The notes under the pieces were generated by a model. The model was not told where the DNA came from and made no database searches. It saw only the letters and a program-made list of their open reading frames with translations. A stretch of 64,000 nucleotides of DNA, taken from Methylovorus glucosotrophus. Its GTDB lineage: Bacteria; Pseudomonadota; Gammaproteobacteria; Burkholderiales; Methylophilaceae. Of the stretch, positions 1 through 9,161 are shown one piece after another (positions within the stretch are counted from its first letter, which is position 1; every line of letters starts with the position of its first letter). Made by a program: the position numbers and the translations under genes. The stretch lies in the NCBI RefSeq assembly GCF_009858335.1, contig NZ_VMSE01000002.1:434001-498000 (forward strand), given 5' to 3'.

Positions 1-571
1 CGCCGGTGCGTTGCTGGTATTGCTCCAGGTGCGTGCGTATGGCATCGGCGGTGTCCGGGTCCAGCGAGGCGGTCGGCTCATCCAGCAGCAGGACTTCCGG
101 TTCATTGATCAGCGACTTTGCCAGAGAAACGCGGGTTTTCTGTCCTGCGGAGAGTTTGCCGTAAGGCCGGTCCAGCAGCTGGCTGAGGTTCAGATCTTCT
201 GCCAGTTTGGCAATGCGTTGCTTGAGCGCGGGCAGGCGATAGAGATGGCCAAATACCGTCAGGTTTTGCCGCACGGTGAGGCGCTGAGGCAAATCGACGT
301 AAGGCGATGAGAAATTCATGCGATGCAATAGGCGGTGCCGGTGTTTCAGCATGTCTTCGCCCAGTATGCGGATATTGCCACTGCTGGGCAGCAGCAATCC
401 CAGCAGCATGGCGATGGTGGTCGTCTTGCCCGCGCCATTACCACCGAGTAATGCCGTGGTCACTCCGCGTCGAGCGGTGAAATCCAGCCCATTGATCGCG
501 GTGACCTGATCGAAGTGCTTGTACAGGCCACTGACTTCAATGACGTTGTCTTTGCTGGTATCAAGGCTCAT
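1..571 (-). CDS. ABC transporter ATP-binding protein (3' end outside window)
   Basis: ATPase subunit of an ABC-2-type exporter, expected at the inner face of the membrane; the substrate cannot be told. About 190 codons are visible, starting MSLDTSKDNVIEVSGLYKHF. Walker A is GGNGAGKTT (residues 43-51), the signature is LSAGQ (140-144) and Walker B is LLLDEP (161-166). The usual Q-loop glutamine is not evident; the segment reads NFSSPYVDLP (86-95). The start lies 13 bases after the TauE-like gene on the same strand, with GGGG upstream as a ribosome site, so the two are probably co-transcribed. The permease partner should lie beyond the window edge. Confidence 0.9.
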   Translation of the reverse strand, partial: MSLDTSKDNVIEVSGLYKHFDQVTAINGLDFTARRGVTTALLGGNGAGKTTTIAMLLGLLLPSSGNIRILGEDMLKHRHRLLHRMNFSSPYVDLPQRLTVRQNLTVFGHLYRLPALKQRIAKLAEDLNLSQLLDRPYGKLSAGQKTRVSLAKSLINEPEVLLLDEPTASLDPDTADAIRTHLEQYQQRTG

Positions 572-584
572 GCTGCATCCCCGC

Positions 585-1376
585 TCATATGACTTTCCAC
601 AGCATGTTGAGTCCGAGTGCCAGCAGCAGGCAGGCGAACAGGCGGCGCAGTATCGGCGTCGGCAGGCGATGTGCCAGGGCCGCGCCCCAGGGGGCGGTGA
701 TAATGCTGGCCAGTGCTATACCCGCCAGCGCAGGCAGGTAGATGAAGCCCAGGCTGTTGGCGGGCAAGCCGGGCACACTCCAGCCGGTGTAGATATAGCC
801 TATGGTTCCCGCCAGGGCAATCGGCAGGCCGATGGCGGCTGAGGTACCAATCGCGCGCTTCAAAGGCACATTGCAATAATGCAGATAAGGTACGGATACC
901 GTGCCACCGCCTATCCCCACCAGACTGGAGATAAACCCGATAACAATGCCCATGAAGCCATTTAGCCAGCGGCCAGGCACCCGGCTCGCCTGGTTGGGGC
1001 TGAGCTTGAACAGCATCTGGCAAGCCACAGCTGTGAGGAAAACCGCAAAAATCGCTTGCAAGGCATGGCTATGTATCTGGGCAACGATCAGGCTGCCGAG
1101 CAAGGTGCCAAGGACGATGGTGGGGGCCAGTTGCCTGACCAGGGGGAAGTCCACATTGTCCTTGCGATGATGGGCGCGGGCAGATGACAGCGAGGTAAAC
1201 ACAATGCTGGCGAGCGAAGTGCCCAGCGCAATGTGCATGATATGACTTTCGGGGAAACCCAGGCCTGCAAACAGATAAGCGAGGATGGATACAATGACTA
1301 CGCCGCCGCCTATGCCGAAAAGGCCAGACAGCACGCCGGTTGCAGCACCTGCTGCCAGATAGTACAAAAATTCCAT
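585..1376 (-). CDS. TauE/SafE (DUF81) family membrane permease
   Basis: Probable anion exporter or permease of the sulfite exporter TauE/SafE family, 263 aa. The sequence is almost entirely hydrophobic, with about eight membrane segments. It has the two-fold repeat typical of the family: GLFGIGGGVVIVSIL near residue 20 and SSLVGIGGGTVSVPYL near residue 150, each a glycine-rich half-signature. It follows dciA by 54 bases and precedes the ABC ATPase by 13, so it may share a transcript with the latter. The substrate (sulfite, sulfoacetate or another organosulfur anion) is not decided by the sequence. Confidence 0.88.
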   Translation of the reverse strand: MEFLYYLAAGAATGVLSGLFGIGGGVVIVSILAYLFAGLGFPESHIMHIALGTSLASIVFTSLSSARAHHRKDNVDFPLVRQLAPTIVLGTLLGSLIVAQIHSHALQAIFAVFLTAVACQMLFKLSPNQASRVPGRWLNGFMGIVIGFISSLVGIGGGTVSVPYLHYCNVPLKRAIGTSAAIGLPIALAGTIGYIYTGWSVPGLPANSLGFIYLPALAGIALASIITAPWGAALAHRLPTPILRRLFACLLLALGLNMLWKVI

Positions 1377-1430
1377 AGTTTGATCAGAACTTGCGTTAAG
1401 AGATTAGTTTCAGAAGGGAGAGGGCCGGGC

Positions 1431-1853
1431 TTATTTTTCTGCCCGGCTGATCAGTCGGCTGAGCGCTTCCCCCAGCGGGGAACCTTTGAGTTTCTGTGCC
1501 AGATCATCCAGGTTTTCTGCGGCTTGCGCGCTCAATGTGCGCAGTATTTTGGGTGTTTCCCGCGTGCCAGATTGCACTTGCACTTCCACCCGAATTGAAG
1601 TAACTTCAACCCCTTGCTTTTGCAGCCCACTGATTAAAGTTGGCAATAAAAGCTTCAGTCTTGCCGCAATTGCGCCGTTATGGGCATATACGGTCAAGCG
1701 CTTGTGCTTGATGACACCGGGTTGCGTATAGCGCGCCAGCTGAGCAGGCACCACAGCATTCCAGGCATTTTTAGAGGCAGTCAAACTGTCCGACAAGCTG
1801 GTCAATGCTTCGAGATTGGCATTATCTTTGAATAACGCGTTCAGCTTGCGCAT
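1431..1853 (-). CDS. dciA: DciA family protein (DUF721), replicative helicase loader
   Basis: Small basic protein of 140 aa of the DUF721 family. DciA is the ancestral bacterial partner that helps load the DnaB helicase and is found where DnaC/DnaI are absent. The DUF721 core is seen at about residues 25-100, with the pattern VIKHKRLTVYAHNGAIAARL followed by LLPTLISGLQ. The C-terminal part has the flexible, polar character usual for the family. It is divergent from the M23 peptidase gene, with only 27 bases between the two starts, an arrangement common upstream of secA in betaproteobacteria. Assignment rests on domain pattern and context. Confidence 0.82.
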   Translation of the reverse strand: MRKLNALFKDNANLEALTSLSDSLTASKNAWNAVVPAQLARYTQPGVIKHKRLTVYAHNGAIAARLKLLLPTLISGLQKQGVEVTSIRVEVQVQSGTRETPKILRTLSAQAAENLDDLAQKLKGSPLGEALSRLISRAEK

Positions 1854-1880
1854 GCCGATGGGCTCTCAAAGGGGAATTGC

Positions 1881-2759
1881 GTGAATATCATTATTGTCTC
1901 TGACACAATGGCAAAACCCAGGGTTCTCACTCTGGGGCAAGTCGTACTATTTCTGGCGCTTTTGATAGCAGGCATAGCCCTGCTCACATCCCTCCTTATT
2001 CTGCCACAGGCAGATGGCAAGCACCATGGCGTCAAGGCGCTTATTCCGGCGGCCTTGCACCTTGTTTCCCCCAATACCCAAGAACATATTGATGCCCTGG
2101 CCATGCAGCTGGGTGAATTGCAGGCGCGCATGATGCGACTGGATGCCACCAGCGAGCGCCTCTCCGGCATGGCGGGGATCTCGCCATCCACTCCTGAAGA
2201 AGCGCAGCCCGAACCTGGGCGCGGCGGCCCTGAAGTACGCGCGTACGGACTGGATGTCCCGCAGTTGCAGGAGAAGATATCCGAGCTGCTGTTCGAGATG
2301 GAGCGCAAGCAGGACCAGCTGAGTGCCATTGAGGCATTCATGATGCAGCAGAGCGTGCAGAAAAATGCTTTCCCCAATGGCCATCCCGTCAATGGCGCTT
2401 ATAACTCTTCAAGTTACGGTTGGCGTCTGGACCCCTTCAGCGGCAGGATGGCCTTTCATGAAGGCCTGGATTTTACCTCTGAGGTAGGTACGCCCATTTA
2501 CGCGGCGGCAGGTGGCCTTGTCACGACGGCAGAGCAGACGCCCGATTATGGTAAAATCGTCAAGATTGACCATGGTGCAGGTTTTGAGACCCGATATGCC
2601 CACGCCTCAGAATTATTGGTAAAGGTGGGTGACCGGGTTGAAAAAGGCCAAATGATCGCCAGAGTAGGTACTACAGGACGTTCTACCGGTGCGCATTTGC
2701 ATTTTGAAGTTCGCCTGAATGGCGCACCGCTGGATCCCAGGAAATATTTGCTGAATTAA
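1881..2759 (+). CDS. M23 family (LytM) metallopeptidase, membrane anchored
   Basis: Periplasmic cell-wall endopeptidase of 292 aa that should cut peptide cross-links in murein. A single N-terminal membrane segment (about residues 18-42) is followed by a predicted coiled region (about 60-150) and a C-terminal LytM domain. The zinc ligands are intact: HEGLD (193-197) and HLHFE (272-276), so unlike EnvC it should be catalytic. A GTG start at 1881 is chosen because AAGGGG lies 8 bases upstream; an ATG at 1908 has no ribosome site. It lies 111 bases before secA. Confidence 0.9.
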   Translation: MNIIIVSDTMAKPRVLTLGQVVLFLALLIAGIALLTSLLILPQADGKHHGVKALIPAALHLVSPNTQEHIDALAMQLGELQARMMRLDATSERLSGMAGISPSTPEEAQPEPGRGGPEVRAYGLDVPQLQEKISELLFEMERKQDQLSAIEAFMMQQSVQKNAFPNGHPVNGAYNSSSYGWRLDPFSGRMAFHEGLDFTSEVGTPIYAAAGGLVTTAEQTPDYGKIVKIDHGAGFETRYAHASELLVKVGDRVEKGQMIARVGTTGRSTGAHLHFEVRLNGAPLDPRKYLLN

Positions 2760-2835
2760 GTCGTCCATCATGGGTGGATGCGCGTTGTTGCTGGCATTGT
2801 TACATACCCAGAAACTGTTTAAGTCAACCTAGAGG

Positions 2836-2856
2836 TTTCCGTCCTTGGGGCGGAAA
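2836..2856 (+). promoter_or_regulatory. Hairpin in the secA leader
   Basis: TTTCCGTCC-TTG-GGGCGGAAA can fold into a 9-bp stem (one G-T pair) with a 3-base loop. It ends 14 bases before the secA ATG. The only purine-rich, ribosome-site-like bases upstream of secA lie in its 3' arm, so it could limit SecA translation. That role is inferred. Confidence 0.45.
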
Positions 2857-2870
2857 GTTGGTGTTATTGC

Positions 2871-5609
2871 ATGTTATCCACGCTGTTCAAGAAAATTTTC
2901 GGTAGCCGCAATGAGCGGCTGGTCAAACAATACGCACAGAATGTGCAGGTGATTAACGCGCTGGAGCCTGCATTGCAGAGCTTGAGCGATGAACAGCTGA
3001 AAGCCAAAACAGAGGAGTTCAAGCAGCGCTATCAGAATGGCGAGTCGCTTGAAAAACTGCTGCCGGAAGCATTTGCAGTAGTGCGTGAAGGCAGTCGCCG
3101 TATTCTGGGTATGCGTCACTTTGACGTACAGTTGATCGGGGGCATGGTACTCAACGCTGGCAAGATTGCCGAAATGCGTACCGGTGAAGGTAAAACCCTG
3201 GTGGCTACATTGCCGGCTTACCTGAATGCGCTGACCGGCAAGGGCGTGCATGTCATTACCGTCAACGATTACCTGGCAAAGCGTGATGCCGAGTGGATGG
3301 CCCGCCTTTACAACTTCCTGGGTTTGACCGTCGGTATCAATCTCTCGCAGATGTCACATGATGCCAAGCAAGAGGCATATGCGGCCGACATCACCTACGG
3401 CACCAATAACGAATTCGGGTTTGACTACCTGCGCGACAACATGGTGTTTACCTCCCAGGAACGCGTGCAGCGCGGTCTCAGCTATGCGCTGATTGATGAA
3501 GTCGACTCCATCCTGATTGACGAAGCGCGTACCCCGCTGATTATTTCCGGTCAGGCCGATGACAGCATCGACCTTTATGTGCAGATGAATGGCATCGCCG
3601 CCAAGCTCAAGCGCCAGCAGGAAGAAGAAGGCGAGGGGGATTTCTGGGTGGATGAGAAATCCCATCAGGTCCTGATGTCAGAAGCCGGACATGAGCACGC
3701 CGAACAATTGCTGGCCGAGGCCGGTTTGCTGTCCGAAGGCGCCAGTCTTTACGATGCCGCCAGCATTAGCCTGGTTCACCACATGTATGCCGCCTTGCGC
3801 GCCCAATCTCTCTTCCACCGCGATCAGCACTATGTGGTGCGCGATGGCGAAATCGTGATCGTGGATGAATTCACCGGCCGCATGATGCCGGGCCGCCGCT
3901 GGTCCGATGGCTTGCATCAGGCCGTTGAAGCCAAGGAAGGCGTGGCGATCCAGAAAGAAAACCAGACGCTGGCATCCATTACCTTCCAGAATTACTTCCG
4001 CATGTACGGCAAGCTGTCCGGCATGACCGGTACTGCCGATACCGAAGCTTACGAATTCAACCAGATCTATGGTCTTGAAACCGTCGTGATTCCAACCCAT
4101 CGTGGCATGCAGCGCAAAGACATGATGGACAAGGTCTACCGCACCTCCGGCGAGAAATACCGCGCCGTTATCGAAGACATCAAGGATTGCCAGAGCCGTG
4201 GGCAACCCGTGCTGGTGGGTACCACTTCGATTGAAAACTCCGAACTGATTTCGCATCTGCTGAACGAAGCCAAGCTGGAGCACCAGGTGTTGAACGCCAA
4301 GCAGCACGAGCGCGAGGCACAGATCATTGTGCAGGCGGGCCGTCCAGGCGTGATCACCATTGCGACCAACATGGCGGGCCGTGGTACCGACATCGTGCTG
4401 GGGGGCAACCCTGAGCCAGAGATTGCGCTGGTGCGCAGCGATGAAAGCCTGAGCGACGCTGACAAGGAAGCCCGTATCGCCGCCATCAAGGCCGATTGGC
4501 AGAAGCAGCATGACGCTGTGCTGGCTGCAGGTGGCCTGCATATTATTGGTACTGAGCGCCATGAGTCACGCCGCGTGGATAACCAGTTGCGCGGCCGTTC
4601 TGGCCGTCAGGGTGACCCAGGTTCCAGCCGTTTCTATCTCTCTCTCGAAGACCAGTTGCTGCGTATTTTCGCTTCTGACCGCGTATCCGCCATCATGGAG
4701 CGTCTGAAAATGCCGGATGGCGAAGCGATTGAGCACCCATGGGTGACGCGCGCCATCGAGAATGCACAGCGCAAGGTGGAAGGCCGCAACTTCGATATTC
4801 GCAAGCAGCTGCTTGAGTACGATGATGTGTCCAATGATCAGCGCAAGGTGATCTACCAGCAGCGTAACGAGTTGCTGGAAGCCGCCGATGTGGGCGAGAC
4901 CATCGCCGCCATGCGTGCGGATGTGGTGAATGACACCTTTGCTTCCCATATCCCGCCGGGCACGCTCGAAGAGCAGTGGGATATTGCCGGTCTGGAGAAA
5001 GTCCTGCTGGCCGATCTGGGTCTGGATATTCCTCTGCAAAAGATGCTGGAAGAAAATCCTGACCTGCATGAAGAAACCCTGCGTGAGCATGTGCTGAATG
5101 CGGCGGAGGCGGCGTATGCTGCCAAAGAGCAACAGGCCAGTGCCGATGTCATGCGCCAGTTTGAACGCGCCGTGATGCTGCAAAGTCTTGATAACCATTG
5201 GCGCGAGCATCTGGCAGCGCTGGATCATCTGCGTCAGGGCATACACCTGCGGTCTTATGCGCAGAAAAACCCCAAGCAAGAGTACAAGCGCGAAGCCTTT
5301 GAGTTGTTCGCTGCTCTCCTGGATACCGTAAAGCGTGAAGTCACCCAGATCACCATGCTGGTGCAAGTACGCAATGAAGCCGATGTGGAAGCCGTAGAAA
5401 AACCGGTGGAGCTGGAAAACGTGCAATACCAGCATGCTGACTTTGATGCGAGTGCCAGCGTCGGTGAGGATCCACTGGCCGTTGCGGATGTTTCCGCGAC
5501 GGAAGAAAGCCAGCCCTTTGAACGCGAAGGCGTCAAGGTCGGGCGTAATGATCCATGCCCATGCGGCTCTGGTAAAAAGTACAAGCAGTGCCATGGCAAA
5601 CTGAGCTGA
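2871..5609 (+). CDS. secA: Preprotein translocase ATPase SecA
   Basis: Motor ATPase that pushes unfolded preproteins through SecYEG. At 912 aa it is full length for a proteobacterial SecA. Walker A is GEGKT (105-109) and the DEAD-type Walker B is DEVD (209-212), followed by the preprotein cross-linking domain. The helicase motif [12 protein letters not shown] is near residue 500. The C-terminal zinc knuckle [14 protein letters not shown], which contacts SecB and ribosomes, is complete, in keeping with a secB gene at 62462. It is followed by a strong terminator and so ends its transcription unit. Confidence 0.99.
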   Translation: MLSTLFKKIFGSRNERLVKQYAQNVQVINALEPALQSLSDEQLKAKTEEFKQRYQNGESLEKLLPEAFAVVREGSRRILGMRHFDVQLIGGMVLNAGKIAEMRTGEGKTLVATLPAYLNALTGKGVHVITVNDYLAKRDAEWMARLYNFLGLTVGINLSQMSHDAKQEAYAADITYGTNNEFGFDYLRDNMVFTSQERVQRGLSYALIDEVDSILIDEARTPLIISGQADDSIDLYVQMNGIAAKLKRQQEEEGEGDFWVDEKSHQVLMSEAGHEHAEQLLAEAGLLSEGASLYDAASISLVHHMYAALRAQSLFHRDQHYVVRDGEIVIVDEFTGRMMPGRRWSDGLHQAVEAKEGVAIQKENQTLASITFQNYFRMYGKLSGMTGTADTEAYEFNQIYGLETVVIPTHRGMQRKDMMDKVYRTSGEKYRAVIEDIKDCQSRGQPVLVGTTSIENSELISHLLNEAKLEHQVLNAKQHEREAQIIVQAGRPGVITIATNMAGRGTDIVLGGNPEPEIALVRSDESLSDADKEARIAAIKADWQKQHDAVLAAGGLHIIGTERHESRRVDNQLRGRSGRQGDPGSSRFYLSLEDQLLRIFASDRVSAIMERLKMPDGEAIEHPWVTRAIENAQRKVEGRNFDIRKQLLEYDDVSNDQRKVIYQQRNELLEAADVGETIAAMRADVVNDTFASHIPPGTLEEQWDIAGLEKVLLADLGLDIPLQKMLEENPDLHEETLREHVLNAAEAAYAAKEQQASADVMRQFERAVMLQSLDNHWREHLAALDHLRQGIHLRSYAQKNPKQEYKREAFELFAALLDTVKREVTQITMLVQVRNEADVEAVEKPVELENVQYQHADFDASASVGEDPLAVADVSATEESQPFEREGVKVGRNDPCPCGSGKKYKQCHGKLS

Positions 5610-5634
5610 TTGATCGCGTATTGTCTGACTTGAA

Positions 5635-5661
5635 AAAACCCGGCTGATGGCCGGGTTTTTT
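5635..5661 (+). terminator. Rho-independent terminator after secA
   Basis: AACCCGGC-TGAT-GGCCGGGTT forms a GC-rich stem followed by a run of T, 26 bases after the secA stop. It separates secA from the amt gene. Confidence 0.9.
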
Positions 5662-5751
5662 TATTGGTGGCATGGCTTTTGCGTGAATATGCCTGTGAAA
5701 GAAGCGCCTGGCAGTTGTCAGTCCGGGCAAAAAGCGGAAGGCGAGGGCATA

Positions 5752-7080
5752 TTGAGGGCAGTCAGCAGCAAGATGGCAGGGATGTCGCTGGGCATTGGCA
5801 GCTGGGTCGGCTTGATGCCAGCGTTCGCTCATGCCGCCCCCACTGGCCCCGGCATGGTGCCGGTGACACAGATCAGTGCCGGGGATACGGCGTGGATGCT
5901 GACGGCCACGGCTCTGGTGCTGCTGATGACCATTCCCGGCCTCGCCTTGTTTTACGCAGGGATGGTGCGCAAGAAGAATGTACTTTCGAGCGCCTTCCAG
6001 AGCCTGGCGGTCACCTGTGTGGTCACCCTGGTATGGGTGGTGGTGGGCTACAGTCTGGCCTTCACGCCATCCAGTTTTTTCATTGGCGGTTTTGATCGGG
6101 TCTTGCTGCATGGCCTGGGCTTCAGCCCTGATGGGGCGGAGATCAGCGTCAGCCATATTGCCTCCAGCGTCCCTGAAGCCGTGTTTGTCATGTTTCAGCT
6201 TACCTTTGCCATCATTACGCCAGCCCTGCTGACAGGCGCTTTTGCCGAGCGCATCCGCTTCCCTGCCATGCTGCTGTTTATCGCGCTATGGAGCTTGCTG
6301 ATCTATGCGCCGATTGCGCACTGGGTGTGGGAGCCCGGCGGATGGCTGGCGGCGCAGGGCGTGCTCGATTTTGCGGGCGGCACCGTCGTGCATATCAACG
6401 CCGGTATTGCCGGTCTGGTCTGCGCATATATGCTGGGGCCGAGGTTGGGGTATGGCCGAGTTGCTTTCCCGCCATTCAATCTTACCTATACCTTGCTCGG
6501 TGCTTCCCTGCTTTGGGTAGGCTGGTTTGGGTTTAATGCGGGCTCTGCTGTGGCGGCGGATGGGCGTGCGGCCATGGCCATGCTGGTCACGCAAGTGGCG
6601 ACGGCCATGGCGGTGTTAACCTGGATGGCGCTGGAGTGGTGGGTGAAGGCGCGCGCGACCTTGCTTGGCGCTTGCTCGGGCGCCGTGGCGGGCCTGGTCG
6701 CCATTACACCGGCCTCAGGGTTTGTGGATGCAGGTGGTGCGCTGATTATCGGCGTGGTGGCAGGCATCGCCTGTTATTGGGGCGCCACCGGCTTGAAGCA
6801 GGTGCTGGGTGCGGATGATGCGCTTGATGTGTTTGGTATTCATGGCATAGGCGGCATTGTGGGGGCCTTGCTGACCGGCTTGCTGGCCAATCCCGCTGTC
6901 GGTGGCATGCATGGCAACATGATCGCGCAAACCACAGGGGTGATTGCCACCCTGGTGTATAGCGGGGTGGGTACTTGGGTGATCCTCTTGCTTGTGAATC
7001 TGGTAAGTCCGCTGCGGGTGAGTGCCGAGGATGAGGAAGATGGGCTGGATATTTCCCAACATGCGGAGCGTATCATCTGA
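5752..7080 (+). CDS. amt: Ammonium transporter, Amt/MEP/Rh family
   Basis: Inner-membrane ammonium channel of about 442 aa with roughly eleven membrane segments. Family signatures are visible: DTAWMLTATALVLLMTIPGLALFYAGMVRKKN near the start (given here only as an outline), the FAGGTVVHINAGIAGL pore helix with one conserved pore histidine, and DALDVFGIHGIGGIVGALLTG with the second. A signal peptide ending FAHA is predicted, as in AmtB. The start is uncertain: TTG at 5752 follows GGCGAGGG, ATG 5689 and ATG 5773 are alternatives, and an in-frame ATG at 5647 overlaps the secA terminator and is rejected. No glnK is adjacent; the next gene overlaps the stop by one base. Confidence 0.95.
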   Translation: MRAVSSKMAGMSLGIGSWVGLMPAFAHAAPTGPGMVPVTQISAGDTAWMLTATALVLLMTIPGLALFYAGMVRKKNVLSSAFQSLAVTCVVTLVWVVVGYSLAFTPSSFFIGGFDRVLLHGLGFSPDGAEISVSHIASSVPEAVFVMFQLTFAIITPALLTGAFAERIRFPAMLLFIALWSLLIYAPIAHWVWEPGGWLAAQGVLDFAGGTVVHINAGIAGLVCAYMLGPRLGYGRVAFPPFNLTYTLLGASLLWVGWFGFNAGSAVAADGRAAMAMLVTQVATAMAVLTWMALEWWVKARATLLGACSGAVAGLVAITPASGFVDAGGALIIGVVAGIACYWGATGLKQVLGADDALDVFGIHGIGGIVGALLTGLLANPAVGGMHGNMIAQTTGVIATLVYSGVGTWVILLLVNLVSPLRVSAEDEEDGLDISQHAERII

Positions 7081-7355
7081 TGGCGGATACTGAAAAAACA
7101 GCGATAGCTGCGCACCTCTATGTTTCCTTGCGTCGGGTTGCCAACCGCGTCATTGATATCGAGTGGATGGCGCAAAATGAAGAGTATGCCCGTGCGATCA
7201 TCAAATTCGCGGTTGAACAGGGCAATGACGAACTGGCGCGCCAGGCGCTACGCTACCAGGCCTTGCTAAATGGGGAGCAAGGCCCTGCCCGAACCGAGGC
7301 CGCCGCCCCTTCAGTCGATACTGTCAAGAAGCGCTATATCGGCACATTGCGGTAG
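7080..7355 (+). CDS. Uncharacterised 91-aa protein coupled to amt
   Basis: I do not recognise this family. The predicted product is a small soluble, mainly helical protein (MADTEKTAIAAHLYVSLRRV...) with no signal peptide, membrane segment or cysteine. Its ATG shares one base with the amt stop (TGATG), so translation is probably coupled and expression should be roughly matched to the channel. The position is where many bacteria carry glnK, the PII regulator of AmtB, but the sequence does not show the PII T-loop or fold signatures. A role as an Amt-associated protein is inference from position only. Confidence 0.75.
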   Translation: MADTEKTAIAAHLYVSLRRVANRVIDIEWMAQNEEYARAIIKFAVEQGNDELARQALRYQALLNGEQGPARTEAAAPSVDTVKKRYIGTLR

Positions 7356-7513
7356 TGTTGCCAGATCATATCTTCGGAGATGCTTGCTGCCGACAGGCTG
7401 GGTCCATGTGATTATTCAGGTGGTCTCATCTTGGCCTGCACTACCTTCTTTCCATTGCACTATCAATCCCGGCCATCTCCAGGATTTTCTGCGCCTATAG
7501 CTCGCTGCATGTT

Positions 7514-7522
7514 TGTTATAAT
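7514..7522 (+). promoter_or_regulatory. Extended -10 promoter for the DUF1289 gene
   Basis: TGTTATAAT is an extended -10 (TG-N-TATAAT) 31 bases before the chosen ATG. No clear -35 is seen, which is common for extended -10 promoters. The rest of 7356-7543 shows nothing else. Confidence 0.5.
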
Positions 7523-7552
7523 CCTGAGGCTATTCTCCAGAGGTTGTTTCCC

Positions 7553-7756
7553 ATGAGTTCTGAACCCAATTCCACCGTTGTATCCTCGCCCTGTATCGGC
7601 GTCTGTGCCATGAACGAAGAAACCGGCTTGTGCGAAGGCTGTTTTCGCACCATAGACGAGATTCGCGAGTGGTGGGATATGTCGCCACAGCAGCGCCATG
7701 AAGTAAAAGAACGGCTGGCACAGCGCCAGATCGAAATCGCCCGTTTCGACGACTAA
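7553..7756 (+). CDS. DUF1289 domain-containing protein
   Basis: Small cysteine-containing protein, 67 aa. The DUF1289 pattern is clear: SSPCIGVCAMNEETGLCEGC followed by FRTIDEIREWWDM. The four cysteines (PCxxVCx8CxxC) suggest binding of a metal or iron-sulfur cluster; the function of the family is not established. The ATG at 7553 is preceded by AGAGG at good distance; a TTG at 7544 is an alternative. It seems to be a single-gene unit with its own extended -10 promoter. Confidence 0.85.
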   Translation: MSSEPNSTVVSSPCIGVCAMNEETGLCEGCFRTIDEIREWWDMSPQQRHEVKERLAQRQIEIARFDD

Positions 7757-7909
7757 GCCCGGTCTGCTACCCGGCTGCTTGCGCTATTCTCCGTGCGCGC
7801 GATGACCTCACAGGGTTACGCCACTGCACATGTCATGCCCTTGTCGCGGTGATCGGGTAAAATCGCGACTACTTTCTAATTTCGTGTCCATCTTTCGGGA
7901 AACCTCCAC

Positions 7910-9136
7910 ATGCCAGTTCATCTTACTGCTCCTGATGCCGCTACCCTGAAGCCGGTTGCCGGCATTACCCTGGGTTATGCCAAAGCCCATATCCGCAAGC
8001 CAGACCGCAAGGATGTACTGGTCATGCAGCTGAGCCCTGGGACGCGTGTGGCAGGCGTATTCACGCAGAACCGGTTTTGTGCCGCCCCAGTGACGCTTTG
8101 CCGTGAACACCTGGCTGCGGGAAATGAGATCCGTGCGCTGGTGGTGAATACGGGTAATGCCAACGCAGGCACTGGTGAGCCCGGCATGCAGCATGCGCGT
8201 GAAACCTGCGATGCCCTGGCCACCTTGCTGGGCTGCCAGGCCGGGCAGATTCTGCCATTTTCGACGGGTGTGATTCTGGAGCCTTTGCCGATTGAACGGC
8301 TGGTGGCAGGTTTACCTGCAGCCGTGGCAGCTCAACGCGCCGATGGCTGGCTGGATGCGGCCGAAGCCATCATGACCACCGATATCGTGGCCAAGGGAGC
8401 ATCGCGTCAGGTGACGCTGGGCGGCAAGCAAGTAACAGTGACCGGCATTGCCAAGGGCTCCGGCATGATACATCCCAACATGGCGACCATGCTGGGCTAT
8501 GTGGCGACCGATGCCGCAGTTAGTCAGTCGGCTTTGCAGGCGATCATTGATCACGCGGTAAATCACTCGTTCAACTGTATTACCGTCGATGGCGACACCT
8601 CCACCAATGACTCCCTGATCCTGATGGCAACGGGCCAGGCAGGAAATGCGGAAATTACCGAAAGCAGCAGTGAGTTTGAGGCTTTGCGTGCGGTGATGAC
8701 GGAAGTCGCCGTTGAACTGGCGCAAGCCATTGTGCGCGATGGCGAGGGTGCTACCAAGTTCATGACCATACATGTGGAAGCAGGCAAAGACCGCGAAGAA
8801 TGCCGCAAGGTGGCGTATGCCATTGCGCACTCCCCGCTGATCAAGACGGCATTCTTTGCCTCTGACCCGAATCTTGGCCGTATTCTGGCGGCTATCGGTT
8901 ACGCCGGTATCGCTGACCTGGATGTCAACGCCATGCAGCTTTATCTGGGCGATGTGCTGGTCGCAGAGCATGGCGGCCGCGCTGCCAGCTATGAAGAGGC
9001 GCAGGGTGCAGCCGTCATGAAGGAAGCGGAAATCACGGTGCGGGTGGTGCTGAATCGCGGTAGCGCAAAAGCCACCGTGTGGACCTGTGATTTTTCCTAT
9101 GATTACGTCAAGATCAATGCAGACTATCGCTCCTGA
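7910..9136 (+). CDS. argJ: Bifunctional ornithine acetyltransferase / N-acetylglutamate synthase
   Basis: Arginine biosynthesis enzyme (408 aa) that moves the acetyl group from N-acetylornithine to glutamate, giving the cyclic form of the pathway. The autoproteolysis site is intact in [16 protein letters not shown]: cleavage is expected between Ala192 and Thr193, making Thr193 the nucleophile of the beta subunit. The ending [16 protein letters not shown] is the usual ArgJ C-terminus. Whether it is bifunctional or only a transferase cannot be read directly. It is followed after 25 bases by the DUF815 ATPase. Confidence 0.97.
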   Translation: MPVHLTAPDAATLKPVAGITLGYAKAHIRKPDRKDVLVMQLSPGTRVAGVFTQNRFCAAPVTLCREHLAAGNEIRALVVNTGNANAGTGEPGMQHARETCDALATLLGCQAGQILPFSTGVILEPLPIERLVAGLPAAVAAQRADGWLDAAEAIMTTDIVAKGASRQVTLGGKQVTVTGIAKGSGMIHPNMATMLGYVATDAAVSQSALQAIIDHAVNHSFNCITVDGDTSTNDSLILMATGQAGNAEITESSSEFEALRAVMTEVAVELAQAIVRDGEGATKFMTIHVEAGKDREECRKVAYAIAHSPLIKTAFFASDPNLGRILAAIGYAGIADLDVNAMQLYLGDVLVAEHGGRAASYEEAQGAAVMKEAEITVRVVLNRGSAKATVWTCDFSYDYVKINADYRS

Positions 9137-9161
9137 TTATTGAATTCAGACGAGGCCATCC

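Noticed and set aside
3678..5594. Two long minus-strand open frames inside secA
   Set aside because: They are shadows of secA, which has every family motif over its full length; the antisense products resemble nothing and lack ribosome sites.
5647..5751. N-terminal extension of the ammonium transporter
   Set aside because: It would start inside the secA terminator and place a charged stretch before the signal peptide.
7843..7869. GTCGCG and CGCGAC repeat before argJ as a third RegA-like site
   Set aside because: The half-sites face the opposite way and are 15 bases apart; it does not match the TGCGACA-N3-TGTCGCA form.
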